Shown here: positions 18,871 through 28,933 of the stretch, one piece after another
How the letters are laid out: each line of letters opens with the position of its first letter
Numbering within the stretch: the first letter of the stretch is position 1
NCBI GenBank assembly: GCA_963837355.1
Contig: CAWIMY010000002.1
Coordinates: 620,001 to 684,000, forward strand
DNA length: 64,000 nt
Source: Aureispira sp963837355
Lineage (GTDB): Bacteria; Bacteroidota; Bacteroidia; Chitinophagales; Saprospiraceae
Reading direction: 5' to 3'
Made by a program: the position numbers and the translations under genes
Notes under the pieces: model-generated
The model's input: only the letters and a program-made list of their open reading frames with translations
Database searches by the model: none
Told to the model about the DNA's origin: nothing

Positions 18871-21657
18871 CTACGAAGTCGCTGGTATTTTTTCTTTTAA
18901 ATATTGCCCCGTGTAGGAATTTTCCACTTTCGTCAACTCCTCAGGTGTTCCTTGAAAGAGCAATTGTCCTCCCGCATCTCCGCCATCCCGTCCCAAATCA
19001 ATCACATAATCGGCTGATTTGATCACATCCAAGTTGTGCTCGACTACTAAGACCGAATGCCCAATTTCTACCAAGGCATTGAGCGCGTCCAAGAGTTTTT
19101 GAATGTCGTGGAAGTGCAAGCCCGTGGTCGGCTCATCAAAGATGAACAAGATTTTTTCGCGGCTATTTTCTTTGGCTAAGAAAGAGGCCAACTTAACGCG
19201 TTGCGCCTCGCCACCACTTAGCGTACTAGAGGGTTGCCCAAGGCCAATATAGCCCAAACCAACATCGAATAGAGGGCGAATCTTAGCAATAATATCGTCG
19301 TTGTCTGAGAAAAAATCCAAGGCTTCTTCGACCGTCATCTCTAGAATCTCAAAGATGTTTTTCTCCTTGTATTTGACACTCAAAACGTCCTTTTGAAAAC
19401 GGTAGCCATTGCAATCGTCACAGGTCAAGCGCACATCGGCCAAGAACTGCATACTGACAATAATTTCGCCTGCTCCTTTACACGTTTCGCAACGCCCGCC
19501 TTCTACATTAAAAGAGAAGTGTTTGGGCTTGAAGCCTTTAATCTTGGCCGCTTGCTGCAAGGAGAACAATTTACGAATAGAATCGTACGCCTTGACATAG
19601 GTCACTGGGTTGGAGCGCGAGGATTTGCCAATAGGTTGCTGGTTGACCATTTCCACGCGGGTAATGGCTTTTATGTCGCCTGTAATAGCGCGGTGGGCGC
19701 CTGGTTTTTCAGTGCCCTCGCCCAAGCTGTGCATCATGGCAGGATATAAAATCTGCTTGATAAGCGTCGTTTTTCCACTACCACTCACGCCCGAAACAGC
19801 GATGAATACATTGAGCGGAAACAACACGTCAATGTCTTTGAGGTTGTGCTGCGTAGCGCCTTCAATGCTGATGGATTGCGTCCACTTGCGGCGATGCTCA
19901 GGGAGTGGAATTTGCATTCGGCCACTCATATATTTAGCGGTCAAACAGTCGTTGGCCTCTTTATAAATGTCCTTGTAAGGGCCTGCAAAGACTACTTTTC
20001 CTCCGTGAATCCCTGCTAGCGGACCAATGTCTACCAAGTAATCGGAGTTGGCAATGATGTCTTCTTCGTGCTCTACAACGACGACGGTGTTGCCCAAATC
20101 GCGCAAGGCTTTAAGGACTTTGACCAAGCGGGTGGTATCTCTAGGGTGCAGGCCAATACTAGGCTCATCCAAGATGTACAGCGAACTGGTTAAGTTAGAG
20201 CCCAAAGAGCGCGTCAAGTGAATGCGCTGAATTTCTCCACCCGATAATGTCGAAGAAACACGGTCAATGGTTAAGTAATTCAAACCCACATCCAACATAA
20301 ATTGCAAGCGCGTCGTAATTTCAATAATCAAGCGGCGCGCCACTTCGTAGTCGGTATCCGAGAGTTGAATGTTCTCAAAGAATCCATAAAAATCTTGAAT
20401 GGAAATGTCAATTAGTTCGTCAATTGAACGGCCATCCACCAACACATACAAGGCTTCTTTGCGCAAACGGGCACCCTTACAAGTAGGGCATTTGGTTTTG
20501 CCGCGATAGCGCGCCAGCATGACGCGGTTTTGAATTTTATAGGTTTTTGCTTCCAACTCTGCAAAAAACTCATCAATACCTTTAAACAACTCATTGCCTG
20601 TCCAAAGGACACGCTGTTGTTCGGGCGTTAGTTCGCGGTAAGGCGTGTGCACAGGAAAATCCATTTTGTGCGCTACATTGAGCAAGTTTTGGCGCCAGCG
20701 CCCTACTTTTTCTCCGCGCCAGCAAACGATGGCCTCTTCAAAAATGGACTTGGTTTTGTCGGGAATGACTTTGTCTTCGTCAATGCCCATCACGCGGCCA
20801 TAGCCCTCGCAAGAAGGACAAGCCCCAAAGGAGCTGTTAAAATTGAACAGTTGTGGTGAGGGTTCTTCAAATAAAATTCCGTCTAGTTCAAACTTATTGT
20901 TAAACAATTCCTCCTTGCCTTCGGTGTCCCGAATGTAGCAAATGCCGTGGCCCTCTTGTAGGGCAATTTGAGAAGAATCGGCGATTCGTTTGGCGTTTTC
21001 TTCGTCTTGGCTAGAGACAAAACGGTCAATGATAATGCGAAGATGCTTGTTGGGGTCTTCCAATTCGTCCACCTGTTCGAGCAGGATTTCTATTTTTTGT
21101 GGTTCGTCTTTGTACAACACCCTCGTATACCCTTTCTGCACTAAGAAACCTAGCGTTTTTGCCAAATCTTGCCCTTCGCGGTGGACAAAAGGGATGAGCA
21201 GCATAACCCGTGTTTTCTCAGGTAAGGACAAAACATAGTCCACGACATCTGAAACGGTATGCTTTTTGACTTCTTGCTTAGATACAGGCGAGTACGTCTT
21301 TCCAATTCGTGCATACAAGATGCGCAAGTAGTCGTAAATCTCGGTCAAGGTACCCACGGTAGAGCGGGCGTTTTTAGTACCCACTTTTTGCTCAATGGCA
21401 ATAGCAGGGCAGAGGCCTTTGATGTTATCAACGTCGGGCTTTTTCATCCGCATTAGAAATTGTCGCGCATAGGACGACAAGCTTTCTACATAGCGGCGCT
21501 GGCCTTCGGCATACAACGTATCTATGGTGAGAGATGATTTTCCAGAGCCAGAAACGCCCGTGACGACGATGAGCTGGTTGTAAGGAATTTCGATATCAAT
21601 ATTTTGCAGGTTATTGGCACGAGCGCCTAATATCTGGATTGATTTTTTTTTCTTCAT
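18871..21657 (-). CDS. uvrA: UvrABC excinuclease subunit A
   Basis: A 928-residue DNA damage-recognition ATPase of nucleotide excision repair. It forms a dimer, finds distorted DNA and loads UvrB. Both ABC ATPase cores are complete: Walker A motifs GVSGSGKSSL (near residue 35) and GVSGSGKTTL (near residue 630), with LSGGEIQRIHL and LSGGEAQRVKLA signature motifs and ILDEPSIGLH / IFDEPTTGLH Walker B segments. Zinc-binding Cys clusters are seen (CPTCKGARL; CETCKGAGEI with LTCDDCNGYRF), and the UvrB-binding/insertion region lies between. Length and order match the family. It is transcribed away from the ECF sigma gene. A terminator follows its stop. Confidence 0.97.
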   Translation of the reverse strand: MKKKKSIQILGARANNLQNIDIEIPYNQLIVVTGVSGSGKSSLTIDTLYAEGQRRYVESLSSYARQFLMRMKKPDVDNIKGLCPAIAIEQKVGTKNARSTVGTLTEIYDYLRILYARIGKTYSPVSKQEVKKHTVSDVVDYVLSLPEKTRVMLLIPFVHREGQDLAKTLGFLVQKGYTRVLYKDEPQKIEILLEQVDELEDPNKHLRIIIDRFVSSQDEENAKRIADSSQIALQEGHGICYIRDTEGKEELFNNKFELDGILFEEPSPQLFNFNSSFGACPSCEGYGRVMGIDEDKVIPDKTKSIFEEAIVCWRGEKVGRWRQNLLNVAHKMDFPVHTPYRELTPEQQRVLWTGNELFKGIDEFFAELEAKTYKIQNRVMLARYRGKTKCPTCKGARLRKEALYVLVDGRSIDELIDISIQDFYGFFENIQLSDTDYEVARRLIIEITTRLQFMLDVGLNYLTIDRVSSTLSGGEIQRIHLTRSLGSNLTSSLYILDEPSIGLHPRDTTRLVKVLKALRDLGNTVVVVEHEEDIIANSDYLVDIGPLAGIHGGKVVFAGPYKDIYKEANDCLTAKYMSGRMQIPLPEHRRKWTQSISIEGATQHNLKDIDVLFPLNVFIAVSGVSGSGKTTLIKQILYPAMMHSLGEGTEKPGAHRAITGDIKAITRVEMVNQQPIGKSSRSNPVTYVKAYDSIRKLFSLQQAAKIKGFKPKHFSFNVEGGRCETCKGAGEIIVSMQFLADVRLTCDDCNGYRFQKDVLSVKYKEKNIFEILEMTVEEALDFFSDNDDIIAKIRPLFDVGLGYIGLGQPSSTLSGGEAQRVKLASFLAKENSREKILFIFDEPTTGLHFHDIQKLLDALNALVEIGHSVLVVEHNLDVIKSADYVIDLGRDGGDAGGQLLFQGTPEELTKVENSYTGQYLKEKIPATS

Positions 21658-22172
21658 TAATGAAACCTTGTAAACTAAATCCTCGTAGATAGTTTTAATA
21701 AAAGTAAGACTTTCTTAAGAAAATCTTAAAACAGGCACAGAAATTGTTTTATGATAAAACAGCAAAAAGAAGCTGCCAACATTTTCTACCTATCAAAAAT
21801 ACTTGCTGTAAAATACAGTAAATTTGAGAAAGACTACTGTTGCGACAGCGCCTTAACAAAAGAAAAAAATAAGGTTTTCTAAACCTTCCTAAAAAATAAG
21901 CTGTTTAGAAAACACAAAAAACAAGACAAAGATAACGCAAAATCTAGCAAAAAGATTAACTTTATCGGTCAGTGTAAGTTTTTGCCAAACTTTAAACGGC
22001 TAAACCCACAGCAGAATGCTAAAAAAACGACGATGCCAAAAAAAAATAGGTACCGTACGAATGCTTTCTAAAAGAAAAAGAACACCATTCTCCTTAACAA
22101 AAAAGAACCAGCGCCTATTCTCCAAATTTTACTCCCTAGCATTTATTGAGTTGTAAGTAAATTTTAAGTATT
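21658..22172. other. A-rich divergent intergenic region, uvrA / sigma factor
   Basis: 515 bases, rich in A runs on the plus strand, between divergent genes. It must hold both promoters. Frequent poly-A tracts suggest bent DNA. I see no open frame, no RNA gene and no SOS-box-like dyad that I would trust. Confidence 0.5.
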
Positions 22173-22757
22173 ATGCAAAGTAGTAAGTCTTGTACCGACA
22201 AAGACCTCATCCGCACGTATATCAGCGGAGATGAGCGCGCATTTGAGTTGTTACTCAACCGCCACAAAACAAAAATCTACACGTCCATTTACCTCTTCGT
22301 AAAAGACAACGATGTAGCCAACGACATCTTTCAGGAGACGTTCATCAAAATCATTGATACCTTCCGCTCTGGAAAGTACAATGAAGAAGGCAAGTTCCTA
22401 CAATGGGCCTTGCGCATCTCCTACAACCTCTGCGTGGATTGCTTCCGCAAGAACAAACGCCGAAAGATCGTCACGCCTACCGAAGATTTTGACCTCTTCA
22501 ACCTCCTCGATTGCCCCGAGGACAACCAAGAGCGCAAACTCATCAAAGACCAGACCCACAGCAAAGTCAAACAACTCGTCGACGCGCTCCCCGAAGAGCA
22601 ACGCGAAGTCATCGTACTGCGCCACTACGCCGAGCTAAGCTTCAAAGAAATTGCCGAGCTGACCAATGTCAGCATCAACACGGCCTTGGGCCGTATGCGC
22701 TACGCCCTCATCAACATCCGCAAGATGATTGGCGAGCACCAAATTAGCTTACAATAA
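22173..22757 (+). CDS. ECF-type RNA polymerase sigma factor
   Basis: A 194-residue sigma-70 family protein of the extracytoplasmic function type. Region 2 is seen at about residues 20-95 (NDIFQETFIKIIDTF and ALRISYNLCVDCFRKNKRR), and region 4 with its helix-turn-helix at about 130-185 (LPEEQREVIVLRHYAELSFK, then TNVSINTALGRMRYAL). Regions 1.1 and 3 are absent, as expected. The second half uses noticeably more G+C-rich codons than most neighbours. No anti-sigma factor gene lies next to it, which is unusual for ECF factors; it may be controlled by transcription or by an unlinked partner. Its targets are unknown. Confidence 0.93.
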   Translation: MQSSKSCTDKDLIRTYISGDERAFELLLNRHKTKIYTSIYLFVKDNDVANDIFQETFIKIIDTFRSGKYNEEGKFLQWALRISYNLCVDCFRKNKRRKIVTPTEDFDLFNLLDCPEDNQERKLIKDQTHSKVKQLVDALPEEQREVIVLRHYAELSFKEIAELTNVSINTALGRMRYALINIRKMIGEHQISLQ

Positions 22758-22842
22758 GCTACAAGACCTCGTTTTTCTAGCGCCGCTTTGGTGGAGTCGT
22801 TACCCCGTTTAAAAAGCTACCGCAGAAAAATCAAAGAATTTT

Positions 22843-22882
22843 AAATGTCCCGCCGTGTCGTTACGGTTGGGGCATTTTTTTG
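22843..22882 (+). terminator. Probable terminator after the sigma factor gene
   Basis: AAATGTCCC and GGGGCATTT pair across a GC-rich loop, then a run of T, about 85 bases past the stop. Confidence 0.6.
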
Positions 22883-22961
22883 TTGAGAGGGTTACGGTTG
22901 TTTTGGTTTTTAGTCCTTTATCAGAGACGGATAAGTTGGTATTACTGGCCTACTCAAAACT

Positions 22962-22994
22962 AAAAAAAACAGGGCACCCCAAAAGGAGTGCCCC
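22962..22994 (-). terminator. Terminator of the FAD oxidase gene
   Basis: Read on the minus strand: GGGGCACTCC, TTTT loop, GGGGTGCCC, then a T run. It starts about 29 bases past the stop at 23023. Confidence 0.7.
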
Positions 22995-23022
22995 ATTCAA
23001 AAAATAACATCCCCCTCTACGC

Positions 23023-26000
23023 TTAGCGCTGAAAGTTAATCTTGGTAAAGCCCAACCGATCCGTAGACTTATTATTAAACGTGCCTTCGGAATTGAATTG
23101 ATTATACACGTTCATCCAATTTTCTAAGTTGGGATAAAGCTGTTGTAGTAAATCATTGCTGCCCGTGAGATGGTCAAATTCTAAGCCCCAGTGGGGACGG
23201 CCGCCGAGGGCATACATGCCGTTTTGGTAGCGCATCATAATTTCTGGCCCCCCGTAGGTGCCTGTCGTCATATCCATTTCAATCATGCAGGTATTAACGC
23301 CGTGCATCATGGATAAATGGGCATCAGAAGCTTTGACGAAGCGCAAGGAGAAGGGCGAACTTTGGTATTGTAGGCCATTGACGCGGGCATTTTGGGCAAT
23401 GGCGTGAATTTTATCCACCGCTGCTTGAAAGTGCTCTTGGGTATAACTGCCGTCTTCTTTTTCTAAAGAAAAGCCGATTTCGGTGGCAAACCCTGCGTCT
23501 TGGTTGAGCCCTAAGCCGTAGATGTGCCAGTATTTATTGATGTAATTTGTATCGACCAAGCCTTTCAAAGCCGTATTGACAATGATGGGAATGATTTCAG
23601 GAATGTGGTTCATAATGCCGACAATGATTTCAAACGACAGCTTAAACATTCCCGCTAGTTGCGTAAAGAAATTGCGGTGGCCCTTGCGTTCGAGAATTCC
23701 CCCTGGGTCGGCTACAATTTGGCGCTCGGTAATCAAGCATTTAAAGTAGGGATAATAGGTCTCGGGAGCGGTATTAGGATTCATTTCTAAGACTTTGAGA
23801 CCATCCATTGGATAAGGGTGTACCAGTACTTCCAAATTTCGTACGTCCTTCAATTTGTCGGGAATACTGCCTGCGTTGCTGCTGTTGGGTGCTAAGAGCT
23901 CCATAACTTTGTCCAAGGTCGTTTCATAGCGCGTTTCGCTCAGCCAATACATTTGCATGACTTTCATGACAATAGAATAAACCACTCCCATACAGCCCAT
24001 GCTACAAATGACACTGTTGAAGCAATTGTCATCCTGAATGAGAATAATAGTGGGATCGTTGTATTTTGCGGGATCCGTAATACCATTGGTACGCTCAATG
24101 CGGTACAAATAGACCTCGCTCTTGCCACTAGTCGTATCTATACAATGCCCATTCCAACGCCCTGTAGTGGCCAACACCAACGATTCTAACATATCGGGAA
24201 AGGGCTGCAAACTAATACCTGAACCGTGTGTAGAGGTGGAAATAGCTCCCATAATTGTTTGACCATCATATCCCCCCATGTTCATCAAACCCAAATTACG
24301 CGCACACAAAGCGTCGTTCAAATCCTTAATAGTAATACCCGCTTCGGTTTCAAATAAGGCGTGGTGATTATCAGGATCGTAGTTCGGCCAAGCGATGGGT
24401 TGAAGCCCCAATTGTAACTTTGATTGCAACATTTCTTGGGACAATTGCCCTGTAATAGGGCGCGTCAGATCTGAAATGGCATTGAGGCTGTGGGTATCTA
24501 TGAAAAAATCGGGGGTTGTAGCAATATCCGAATACGAATGCCCAGAGCCCGCCGCTTTGACCGTGTTGCCTGTTTCCAGCGCCTTTTTCAAGATATTAAC
24601 AATAGAATCCTTATCTCTAGGATGGTTGAGGCTGACAGGTTTGTAATAGTGCAGTGGTTGAACCACTTGGTTGGCGAGTTGGTTTTGCCACTCCTTATGG
24701 GTGCCTGCGTGTTTGATTTGGCGCAACGCTTTGAGCTCCCCAAGAATTTTTTTGATCAATCCCTCATGCAGTTGGCCGTGGTTTTGCAACTCTTGGAGGT
24801 CTGCTGCGTCAAAAATCCCCTGCTCCATGCGATGAAATAAATCGCGAATGGCTTGTTCAGGATGGGCAACAAAGTGTTCCACTGCTTCGCCGACTTTTTG
24901 GCCATCTACCTCTAGGGTATGGATGCCTTCTTGGATGACCATTTTAGGGGTAGGCGCTGTGTTCGGCATTCCTAGCGCTGACAGCTCCATAATGCGCAGA
25001 AACGCATCCAGCAACTGCTTGGCAGGCAGTAAAAAATTATCCAAACTCGCTACTGCTTCCAAGCTGCTGCGTTGTAGTGCCAGTTGAATCTGAAAATGGA
25101 AATTATCATAGCCTTTCTGCAATTCTGCTTCGGTATAAACCTTGATCGAAACATACACGGGATCAAGACCGTCGAATTCTGTATGACTGAGATAGTAGTT
25201 ATCTGCGTTAGAAAAAGGAGTAGGCAGGTAGCCCGTTTTCATCAAAACAGGGTTGGCCAAATTGGTCGTAGATGGGTATAAAACCTTGGCTTGCCCCAGT
25301 GCATTGCCCCCTTCCATGACATAAAATAAAGGCTTCGTAGCTTCGTCATCTTCATAGGCAATATAAATTGCCAAGGGCGCAAAACGGATACCGTCATAAC
25401 GGGCAGGGGTTACCAAATCTACCCGTTTGAAAGCGGGGAGTTCGGTGTGGGCAGGCAAATGGTCGATGCCATCGGGATAGCTGACGTTGAATTGGTAGTT
25501 GCGTAGCGCGTCGTTGGAAAACACAATATGGTCGTGGGCGCGTACCCAGCCAATGGGGGTATTGATGTCATTTTCATGCGGCTGCAACCAATGGGCATCT
25601 TTTTCGGGTAAGGTCACGCGCACCCAGTTAATAATCCCGTCGTGGTTTTTCTTTTCGGGGCGGTCGCGAAGGTGAATGGACTGGCAAGTATAAAGGGACC
25701 AATCGTATTTTTTTCCCAATTCTAGCCGTTCTTTTGCTTGTTTTTCGCGGTGTTGGGTGTGGGGAATACTGCCAGGAATGCCCAGTACTAAAATATTTTC
25801 TTGCTGTACCCGCTCTGCATATTGCTTAAAGCGATCCGAGCCAGGGCCCGTTTCGTTCAAGTAGCGCGCTAGCGATTGTTCGTCGTTTTCTAAATAGGCT
25901 TGTATCAGCTTAGCAAAGTAGTCGCTGAGCGTTTTGTCGTCTGAGTGCAGGTCTTTCAGGAGTTCACGGGCAATGGCTTTAAAGGCGATGGCACCGTCAT

Positions 26001-26157
26001 TTTTTTTCTGTAAACGGTTGTTCAGGGACTTCCCATCTAAGGCCAAGTAAGAGGCAATAAGTTGGATGGTTTCCGCTTCTGTAATAGAACCGGAGAAGGT
26101 TTTTTCTAATAACTGGCGTAATTGCTGACCGTGGACGGTCAAGGGCGTTGAATTCAT
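23023..26157 (-). CDS. FAD-linked oxidase (sugar-lactone oxidase type) with large unknown N-terminal part
   Basis: A 1044-residue protein counted from the ATG at 26157; the longer frame from 26205 would need a TTG start. Residues about 500-720 are a PCMH-type FAD domain (KAAGSGHSYSDI around 535; STSTHGSG around 643, the usual diphosphate-binding loop). The last part resembles the ALO domain of aldonolactone oxidases, with GGRPHWGLEF near residue 985. Such enzymes oxidise L-gulono- or D-arabinono-1,4-lactones or related sugars, using O2 or a carrier. Here the usual 420-480 residue enzyme is preceded by nearly 500 residues that I cannot assign: a helical start (1-120) and a mixed domain with HDHIVFSNDALRNYQF and APLAIYIAYEDD. 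No signal peptide is seen. It stands alone, divergent from the acyl-CoA dehydrogenase gene. Confidence 0.75.
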   Translation of the reverse strand: MNSTPLTVHGQQLRQLLEKTFSGSITEAETIQLIASYLALDGKSLNNRLQKKNDGAIAFKAIARELLKDLHSDDKTLSDYFAKLIQAYLENDEQSLARYLNETGPGSDRFKQYAERVQQENILVLGIPGSIPHTQHREKQAKERLELGKKYDWSLYTCQSIHLRDRPEKKNHDGIINWVRVTLPEKDAHWLQPHENDINTPIGWVRAHDHIVFSNDALRNYQFNVSYPDGIDHLPAHTELPAFKRVDLVTPARYDGIRFAPLAIYIAYEDDEATKPLFYVMEGGNALGQAKVLYPSTTNLANPVLMKTGYLPTPFSNADNYYLSHTEFDGLDPVYVSIKVYTEAELQKGYDNFHFQIQLALQRSSLEAVASLDNFLLPAKQLLDAFLRIMELSALGMPNTAPTPKMVIQEGIHTLEVDGQKVGEAVEHFVAHPEQAIRDLFHRMEQGIFDAADLQELQNHGQLHEGLIKKILGELKALRQIKHAGTHKEWQNQLANQVVQPLHYYKPVSLNHPRDKDSIVNILKKALETGNTVKAAGSGHSYSDIATTPDFFIDTHSLNAISDLTRPITGQLSQEMLQSKLQLGLQPIAWPNYDPDNHHALFETEAGITIKDLNDALCARNLGLMNMGGYDGQTIMGAISTSTHGSGISLQPFPDMLESLVLATTGRWNGHCIDTTSGKSEVYLYRIERTNGITDPAKYNDPTIILIQDDNCFNSVICSMGCMGVVYSIVMKVMQMYWLSETRYETTLDKVMELLAPNSSNAGSIPDKLKDVRNLEVLVHPYPMDGLKVLEMNPNTAPETYYPYFKCLITERQIVADPGGILERKGHRNFFTQLAGMFKLSFEIIVGIMNHIPEIIPIIVNTALKGLVDTNYINKYWHIYGLGLNQDAGFATEIGFSLEKEDGSYTQEHFQAAVDKIHAIAQNARVNGLQYQSSPFSLRFVKASDAHLSMMHGVNTCMIEMDMTTGTYGGPEIMMRYQNGMYALGGRPHWGLEFDHLTGSNDLLQQLYPNLENWMNVYNQFNSEGTFNNKSTDRLGFTKINFQR

Positions 26158-26707
26158 GTGGACAATGGTGTTGAATGAGGAATAAAGCTGCGAGGGAACA
26201 GCCAATTATTTCGCGTGAATAGCCAACAACACGTCTAATGATAAGAAATTATTATAAAAGCCCACCTATTTAGGCGACCATTTTTTAAAACAGTAGGTAA
26301 AAACAAAGCTCTAAGAGGTACTAACTGCTAAGAAGTTCTGCGATCAAGTTGCAGTAGCGCTACAGGAATTTTTTAGAAGAGCAGACTACTTATTCTCACA
26401 AAATAACATTCTTTTGACGAATTACCCCTTGCATTTTTATTCGTTTTGTCGTATATTTGCCAAACAAAAGGAACAGAAAACTGTCTCCTTATCAGAAGAA
26501 AGAGGTTGCGCCGATACGAGCGTAGTCTCTTTCTTTGCATTTAAGAACAAGCAGTAAACTAATTAGCGGTTTTTAGTTTGCGTTTTTGATAATAATGGCT
26601 CAGCTCTGCTTGATAGCCATTAGGTACAACAAATTTAATAAAATAATATTGTGTGGATAACCGAGCCGCTAAGGAGCCTCCTAACAATATACAACGAGTT
26701 ATAACTT
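26158..26707. other. Divergent intergenic region with long leader of the acyl-CoA dehydrogenase gene
   Basis: 550 bases. It contains the promoter at 26429-26459 and, in the implied leader of about 240 bases, a hairpin: AAGAAAGAG (26496-26504) pairs with CTCTTTCTT (26527-26535), with an inner TGCGC / GCGTA stem. No open frame of interest. Confidence 0.5.
26429..26459 (+). promoter_or_regulatory. Bacteroidota-type promoter for acyl-CoA dehydrogenase
   Basis: TTG at 26429-26431, 20 bases, then TATATTTG at 26452-26459. This matches the TTG / TAnnTTTG consensus of the Bacteroidota housekeeping sigma factor. The start of transcription would fall near 26465, giving a leader of about 240 bases. Confidence 0.65.
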
Positions 26708-28507
26708 ATGGCAGACGTTATTGATAACGCGACACAAGAAGTACTAAAAGGCAGTGAGTTCATCATTAAGGATTCTCGCCCAGAAGATACCTTTACTCCA
26801 GAAGATACCAACGAGGAACAAGATATGATCCGCGCGATGGTAAAGGAGTTTGTAAACAATGAAATCGAACCCAACTACAAAGCGATTGAAAAGCAAGAAG
26901 GCAACATTGCTAAAAAGAAATTATTAGTCGCAGGTGAATTGGGTTTATTGGGACCACACATCCCCGAAGAGTACGGCGGTATGCCCATGAATACCAATAC
27001 CAACACGATTATTGCAGAAGAAATTGGTTACGCAGGTTCTTTCTCCGTGGCCGTTTCTGCACACACAGGAATTGGTATGTTGCCCATTTTCTACTACGGT
27101 ACCGAAGCGCAAAAGAAACAATACTTACCAGGTCTATGCTCAGGACAGTTAGTGGCCTCTTATTGTTTGACAGAGCCAGGCTCTGGGTCGGATGCTTTAG
27201 CAGCAAAGACCAAAGCTATGCCTACAGAAGACGGAGAACACTACCTAGTGACGGGTCAAAAAATGTGGATCACCAACTCGGGTTTTGCTGATATTTTTAT
27301 CGTTTTCGCACAAGTAGACGGCGATAAATTTACAGGTTTCCTAATCGAAGCAACGGCGGAAGGCGTTAGCTTGGGGGCAGAGGAAGACAAACTAGGGATC
27401 AAAGGTTCTTCTACGCGCCAAGTATTCTTTGAGAACGTAAAAGTTTCTAAAGATGCTGTTTTAGGAGAGATCGGAAAAGGCCACTTAATTGCCTTCAACG
27501 TATTGAACGTTGGTCGTTTCAAATTGGGTGTTATGGCTTTAGGAGCGGCTAAACGCAACTACCGCATTGCTGTTACTTACGCGAACGAACGCCACCAGTT
27601 CAAGCAGCCCATCTCTAACTTTGGTGCCATCCAATACAAGTTGGCGCAACAAGCCATCGAGATTTTTGCTGCCGAGTCTGCTTTGTACCGTACGTCTATG
27701 TTGTTGCAACAAAAAGCACAAGCGTTGTATGACAATGGTATGGGTTACGCTGATGCGAAACTAGTCGCCGCAGAGGAATACGCCACAGAATGCGCCATCT
27801 TAAAAGTAGTGGGTTCGGAGATGTTGGATTACGTCGTTGATGAAACGGTACAAATTTTTGGTGGAAACGGCTTTTCAGAAGAATACGAAGCTGCCCGCCA
27901 CTACCGCGATGCGCGTATCAACCGTATCTTTGAAGGCACCAACGAGATCAACCGCCTCTTGTCGGTTTCTATGACGTTGAAGCGCGCGATGAAAGGCCAC
28001 ATTGACTTGACTAGTGCCGCTTGGGAAGTACAGAAAGAATTGACATCTATGCCTAGCTTAGAAAAAGCAAGTGGCTCATTTGGTGCCGAGGTGGATGCCG
28101 TCAAAAATATGAAAAAAATCTTGTTGATCGTAGCAGGTGCCGCCGCCAAAGCACAAATGGACGGCGAGTTGAATCTCAAAAACGAGCAGCAAATTACCAT
28201 GAACATCGCCGATGTAATGATAGATGTCTTTGTTTGTGAATCGCTCTTGCTCCGCGTTCAAAAATTGGCCGCCAAAGGAGGAGATGTGACCAACCAAACC
28301 CACATTTTGGAAGTGTATCTTTACGATGCGATGGATCGCTTGGCTAAAAATGCAAAAGATGCCCTTTGCTCGTTTGCACAGGATGATCCTTTGCGCATGA
28401 TGTTGATGGGTGTAAAACGCTACGCGAAATACAAAAACGTCAATGTAAAAGAAGCCCGTAAAGCTATTGCGAAGCCGATTATTGAAAAAGGAGAATTGGT
28501 TTACTAA
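26708..28507 (+). CDS. Acyl-CoA dehydrogenase
   Basis: A 599-residue FAD flavoenzyme that adds the first double bond in fatty acyl-CoA beta-oxidation. Domains run in the usual order: helical N-terminal part (about 40-150), middle beta domain (CLTEPGSGSDALA near residue 155-165; KMWITNSGFADIF), and C-terminal helical domain (EYEAARHYRDARINRIFEGT, with the catalytic-loop signature). About 180 extra C-terminal residues after the core, as in VLCAD/ACAD9-like enzymes, suggest a long-chain type. No signal peptide. It has its own promoter and a terminator at 28541-28571, so it is a single-gene unit. Codon use and context suggest high expression, but this is inference. Confidence 0.93.
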   Translation: MADVIDNATQEVLKGSEFIIKDSRPEDTFTPEDTNEEQDMIRAMVKEFVNNEIEPNYKAIEKQEGNIAKKKLLVAGELGLLGPHIPEEYGGMPMNTNTNTIIAEEIGYAGSFSVAVSAHTGIGMLPIFYYGTEAQKKQYLPGLCSGQLVASYCLTEPGSGSDALAAKTKAMPTEDGEHYLVTGQKMWITNSGFADIFIVFAQVDGDKFTGFLIEATAEGVSLGAEEDKLGIKGSSTRQVFFENVKVSKDAVLGEIGKGHLIAFNVLNVGRFKLGVMALGAAKRNYRIAVTYANERHQFKQPISNFGAIQYKLAQQAIEIFAAESALYRTSMLLQQKAQALYDNGMGYADAKLVAAEEYATECAILKVVGSEMLDYVVDETVQIFGGNGFSEEYEAARHYRDARINRIFEGTNEINRLLSVSMTLKRAMKGHIDLTSAAWEVQKELTSMPSLEKASGSFGAEVDAVKNMKKILLIVAGAAAKAQMDGELNLKNEQQITMNIADVMIDVFVCESLLLRVQKLAAKGGDVTNQTHILEVYLYDAMDRLAKNAKDALCSFAQDDPLRMMLMGVKRYAKYKNVNVKEARKAIAKPIIEKGELVY

Positions 28508-28540
28508 GAACTGATTGTTTAGGAATTCATAGCTTAAAGC

Positions 28541-28571
28541 TCGCTGTTCTGCTCGTCAGGATGGCGAGTTT
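28541..28571 (+). terminator. Terminator of the acyl-CoA dehydrogenase gene
   Basis: AGCTCGC and GCGAGT pair across a loop of about 19 bases, followed by a long T run, 34 bases past the stop. Confidence 0.65.
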
Positions 28572-28933
28572 TTTTTTGTTTATACGGAAAAAGAGTATTC
28601 CTCTCCTGATCTTCGAATTTAGTATGATTCCGAAGATGCAAAAAAAATATTTTGCTTTTTCAGGAAAAATATTATAAATTCATGTTAACTGATTGATTAA
28701 CCTTTGTGAGCAAGGCTAGTTAATGAGTAAAGCAATAGAGTATGATCATAGACTCAATTAGTCTACATGCTATTTGCACAGAAACTTAATTTTCACAGAA
28801 ATCAAGAAATAAGGGGTAAGCATAATCTAAAAAGAATAGCTACTCCCCTTAAATCATCTTGATAAAATATTGTAAGAAATGGTAAATTCAAAAAACAATT
28901 GCCTTGAATGGCACGTAAAAATTACAAAAAATA
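28572..28933. other. AT-rich spacer before the toxin-antitoxin relic
   Basis: About 360 bases of AT-rich DNA. No open frame, repeat or RNA gene that I can support. Confidence 0.5.
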
